NCBI GenBank assembly: GCA_964539095.1
Contig: CAZIFL010000010.1
Location: 11,145 to 75,144, forward strand
Direction: 5' to 3'
From: DAIPKP01 sp964539095
Lineage (GTDB): Bacteria > Synergistota > Synergistia > Synergistales > Aminiphilaceae
DNA length: 64,000 nt
Below the pieces are notes generated by a model, which was not told the DNA's origin, ran no database searches, and saw only the letters and a program-made list of their open reading frames with translations. Position 1 is the stretch's first letter, and every line of letters starts with the position of its first letter. Shown here in pieces: positions 62,749 to 64,000 of this stretch. A program made the translations under genes and the position numbers.

Positions 62749-62786
62749 TAAGTTTGAAAAAGATATAGATCCTCCTCCCCCCTGCC

Positions 62787-62812
62787 CTTTAAGGCGGTTC
62801 GTGGTATTCTCT
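62787..62812. repeat. Second copy of a 26-bp element also at 61981-62006
   Basis: CTTTAAGGCGGTTCGTG followed after two differences by ATTCTCC repeats the sequence at 61981-62006. It lies upstream of the beta-helix gene; role unknown. Confidence 0.6.
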
Positions 62813-62839
62813 CCAAAAAGAGGAAGAGAGGTTGTTCTC

Positions 62840-63886
62840 ATGAAGAAAAGAGATTGCAAGATCCGGGGATCCGCATCTTCGGCCCCATTTTCCACCCCTC
62901 GAAAGTTTCTGGGGCATATCTGTTTAGTGGGTCTGGCATGCCTTGGGTGCCTTGGGGAATTTTCCGGTTTTTCGGAAGGGCTCCTCCTTCGGGCGGAGGG
63001 GGCGGTTCTTTTTGCGGGGCCTGACACAGGGCAGACCACTCTTGAGGAGGCTCTTCATGCCGCCGCTTCGGGGGATATTCTCTCTCTTTCCGAAGGGGTT
63101 CACACCTGCGCTTCGGGATACATCGCAGAGAAAGATCTCACCCTTCAGGGATCTTCCGAGGGAGTGACCATCCTTCAGACCTCGGAAACTCCCGGAGGCG
63201 TTCCCGACATCTCGGTGCTCACCATCAAGGAGGGGCTTTGGATTACCCTGAACAATCTTCACATCCGGCATGGCAGCAACCGCAACGGGGGAGGCATCTT
63301 TCTCCATAGAGGCAGCTCCCTCACCATGACAAACTGCACCGTTTCAAATAATACCGCCCTCTACTACGGCGGGGGGATTTTTGTCGAGGATAGAAATGCC
63401 CTGGACATGACAAACTGCACCATCGCAGATAATACCGCCTGGAACGCTGTCGATACCAGCTCCTGCGGCGGGGGGATCGCTGCCTTCGAAAGCGCCCTGC
63501 ATATGACCGACTGCAGGGTCTACCGCAATTCCGGAGCCTTTGGTGGAGGCATCTACAGCCAGCCTTACGACACGGGGGATCTTCTTTTACAGAACTGCAC
63601 CTTCTATGCGAACAAGGCGGAAAAACTGGGAAGGAGCCTCTGCCACCACGATAACTACCGGGGGGTAGGGTTTGTGGCAAACAGCATCTTCTGGGGAGAC
63701 TCCCAAACCACCCAAGGGGAGATCTTTGCCCCCACCCCCCTTACCATCACCTGTTCTGTTACAAATCTTCAGGGGGAGGGAAACACCTCAGAAGATCCCC
63801 ACCTCGGGGTTTTGAATAACAACGGGAACCCCACGGAAACTTGCGTCCCCGACGAAGGATACCCCAGCCCGCCGAGGACGCCGTAG
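62840..63886 (+). CDS. Secreted beta-helix (polymorphic-membrane-protein-like) protein, possibly truncated
   Basis: The 348-residue product has a hydrophobic export segment (FLGHICLVGLACLGCLGEF) after a basic N-terminus and then right-handed beta-helix repeats: GGGIFLHRGSSLTMTNCTVS, GGGIFVEDRNALDMTNCTIA, GGGIAAFESALHMTDCRVY, GGGIYSQPYDTGDLLLQNCT. The end VLNNNGNPTETCVPDEG is the usual closing motif before an SPAIDAG-type segment, but the frame stops after YPSPPRTP. It has no Synerg-CTERM tag. A frameshift after Gly at about 63858 could explain this. It is probably a surface adhesin or passenger. AGAGAGG precedes ATG 62840. Confidence 0.75.
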   Translation: MKKRDCKIRGSASSAPFSTPRKFLGHICLVGLACLGCLGEFSGFSEGLLLRAEGAVLFAGPDTGQTTLEEALHAAASGDILSLSEGVHTCASGYIAEKDLTLQGSSEGVTILQTSETPGGVPDISVLTIKEGLWITLNNLHIRHGSNRNGGGIFLHRGSSLTMTNCTVSNNTALYYGGGIFVEDRNALDMTNCTIADNTAWNAVDTSSCGGGIAAFESALHMTDCRVYRNSGAFGGGIYSQPYDTGDLLLQNCTFYANKAEKLGRSLCHHDNYRGVGFVANSIFWGDSQTTQGEIFAPTPLTITCSVTNLQGEGNTSEDPHLGVLNNNGNPTETCVPDEGYPSPPRTP

Positions 63887-63946
63887 ATATGGAAACCCAT
63901 GAAAAGGGATCGCACCACATTATGACACATCATTTGCAAAACCACT

Positions 63947-64000
63947 CTAATGCATATACCACCCGCCGTTCACGAAGATGGTCTGCCCGGTGATGTAGTC
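63947..64000 (-). CDS. 3' end of a short-chain dehydrogenase/reductase gene
   Basis: The last 17 codons of a minus-strand gene enter the window: DYITGQTIFVNGGWYMH and TAG. This is the standard C-terminus of classical SDR enzymes (FabG/gluconate dehydrogenase type), where YITGQ precedes the final strand and NGG. The rest lies beyond base 64000, so the specific enzyme cannot be named. Confidence 0.85.
   Translation of the reverse strand, partial: DYITGQTIFVNGGWYMH

Noticed and set aside
1..64000. CRISPR arrays, rRNA or tRNA genes, transposases
   Set aside because: No regularly spaced repeats, no rRNA-like blocks, no tRNA T-loop pattern and no transposase or integrase frames were seen.

Overview
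The window reads as chromosomal DNA of a peptide- and amino-acid-fermenting member of the phylum Synergistota. The clearest marker is the C-terminal sorting tag (Gly-rich GGGGCSLG-type motif, hydrophobic stretch, short basic end) on three proteins (29375-31060, 31274-33028, 61209-61877), which matches the Synerg-CTERM signal of that phylum. Gene content agrees: secreted peptidases (two papain-like, one S9, one M3 oligopeptidase with a signal peptide), peptide ABC and TAXI-TRAP uptake systems, and an electron-bifurcation-type NADH/NADPH flavoprotein complex. A run of exactly 100 N (58907-59006) shows this is a draft scaffold. I see no rRNA, tRNA or CRISPR array.

Layout. 1-2961: end of a serA-type dehydrogenase, serC and a DUF1015 gene. 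3436-9228: three-gene redox operon (NuoE-like, NuoF-like, and a ferredoxin-GltD-NuoG fusion) resembling Sporomusa-type Nfn (Stn) transhydrogenases. 9553-14247: a very large hybrid histidine kinase. 14406-15660 (minus): a serine/threonine dehydratase with a complete attenuator (promoter, leader peptide, terminator). 15866-23045 (minus): a peptide ABC transporter operon whose parts are rebuilt: a circularly permuted binding protein, a permease with a beta-propeller inserted in its first periplasmic loop, and a fused double ATPase with an insertion near its end. 23120-25970: a decayed MazF-type toxin, then the metY-metA operon with its own Cys/Met leader-peptide attenuator. 26044-29240: TAXI-TRAP transporter. 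29275-33120: tandem papain-like Synerg-CTERM proteases. 33181-34103: FMN riboswitch and ribB. 34304-37936: DUF4412-like secreted protein, YitT protein, secreted PepF.

37972-40981 (minus): an uncharacterised pair, an Hsp70/actin-fold ATPase and a partner, both with glycine-rich membrane segments. 42022-45855 (minus): a partner-switching operon (STAS antagonist, RsbW-like kinase, NMT1-type binding protein, sensor PP2C phosphatase). 46938-52336 (minus): xanthine-dehydrogenase-family hydroxylase and a normally ordered peptide-binding protein. 52506-57403: GntR regulator, M24 peptidase, amidohydrolase, PlsC. 57618-64000: UMF1-type MFS transporter, S9 peptidase broken by the gap, a signal-less Synerg-CTERM protein, hicAB, a beta-helix protein and the 3' end of an SDR gene.

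Together the genes describe a cell that cuts proteins outside or at its surface, imports peptides and organic acids, and balances the resulting reducing power with a bifurcating flavoprotein, while still making serine, methionine and riboflavin under attenuation or riboswitch control. All calls come from reading the sequence alone; no database search was run.
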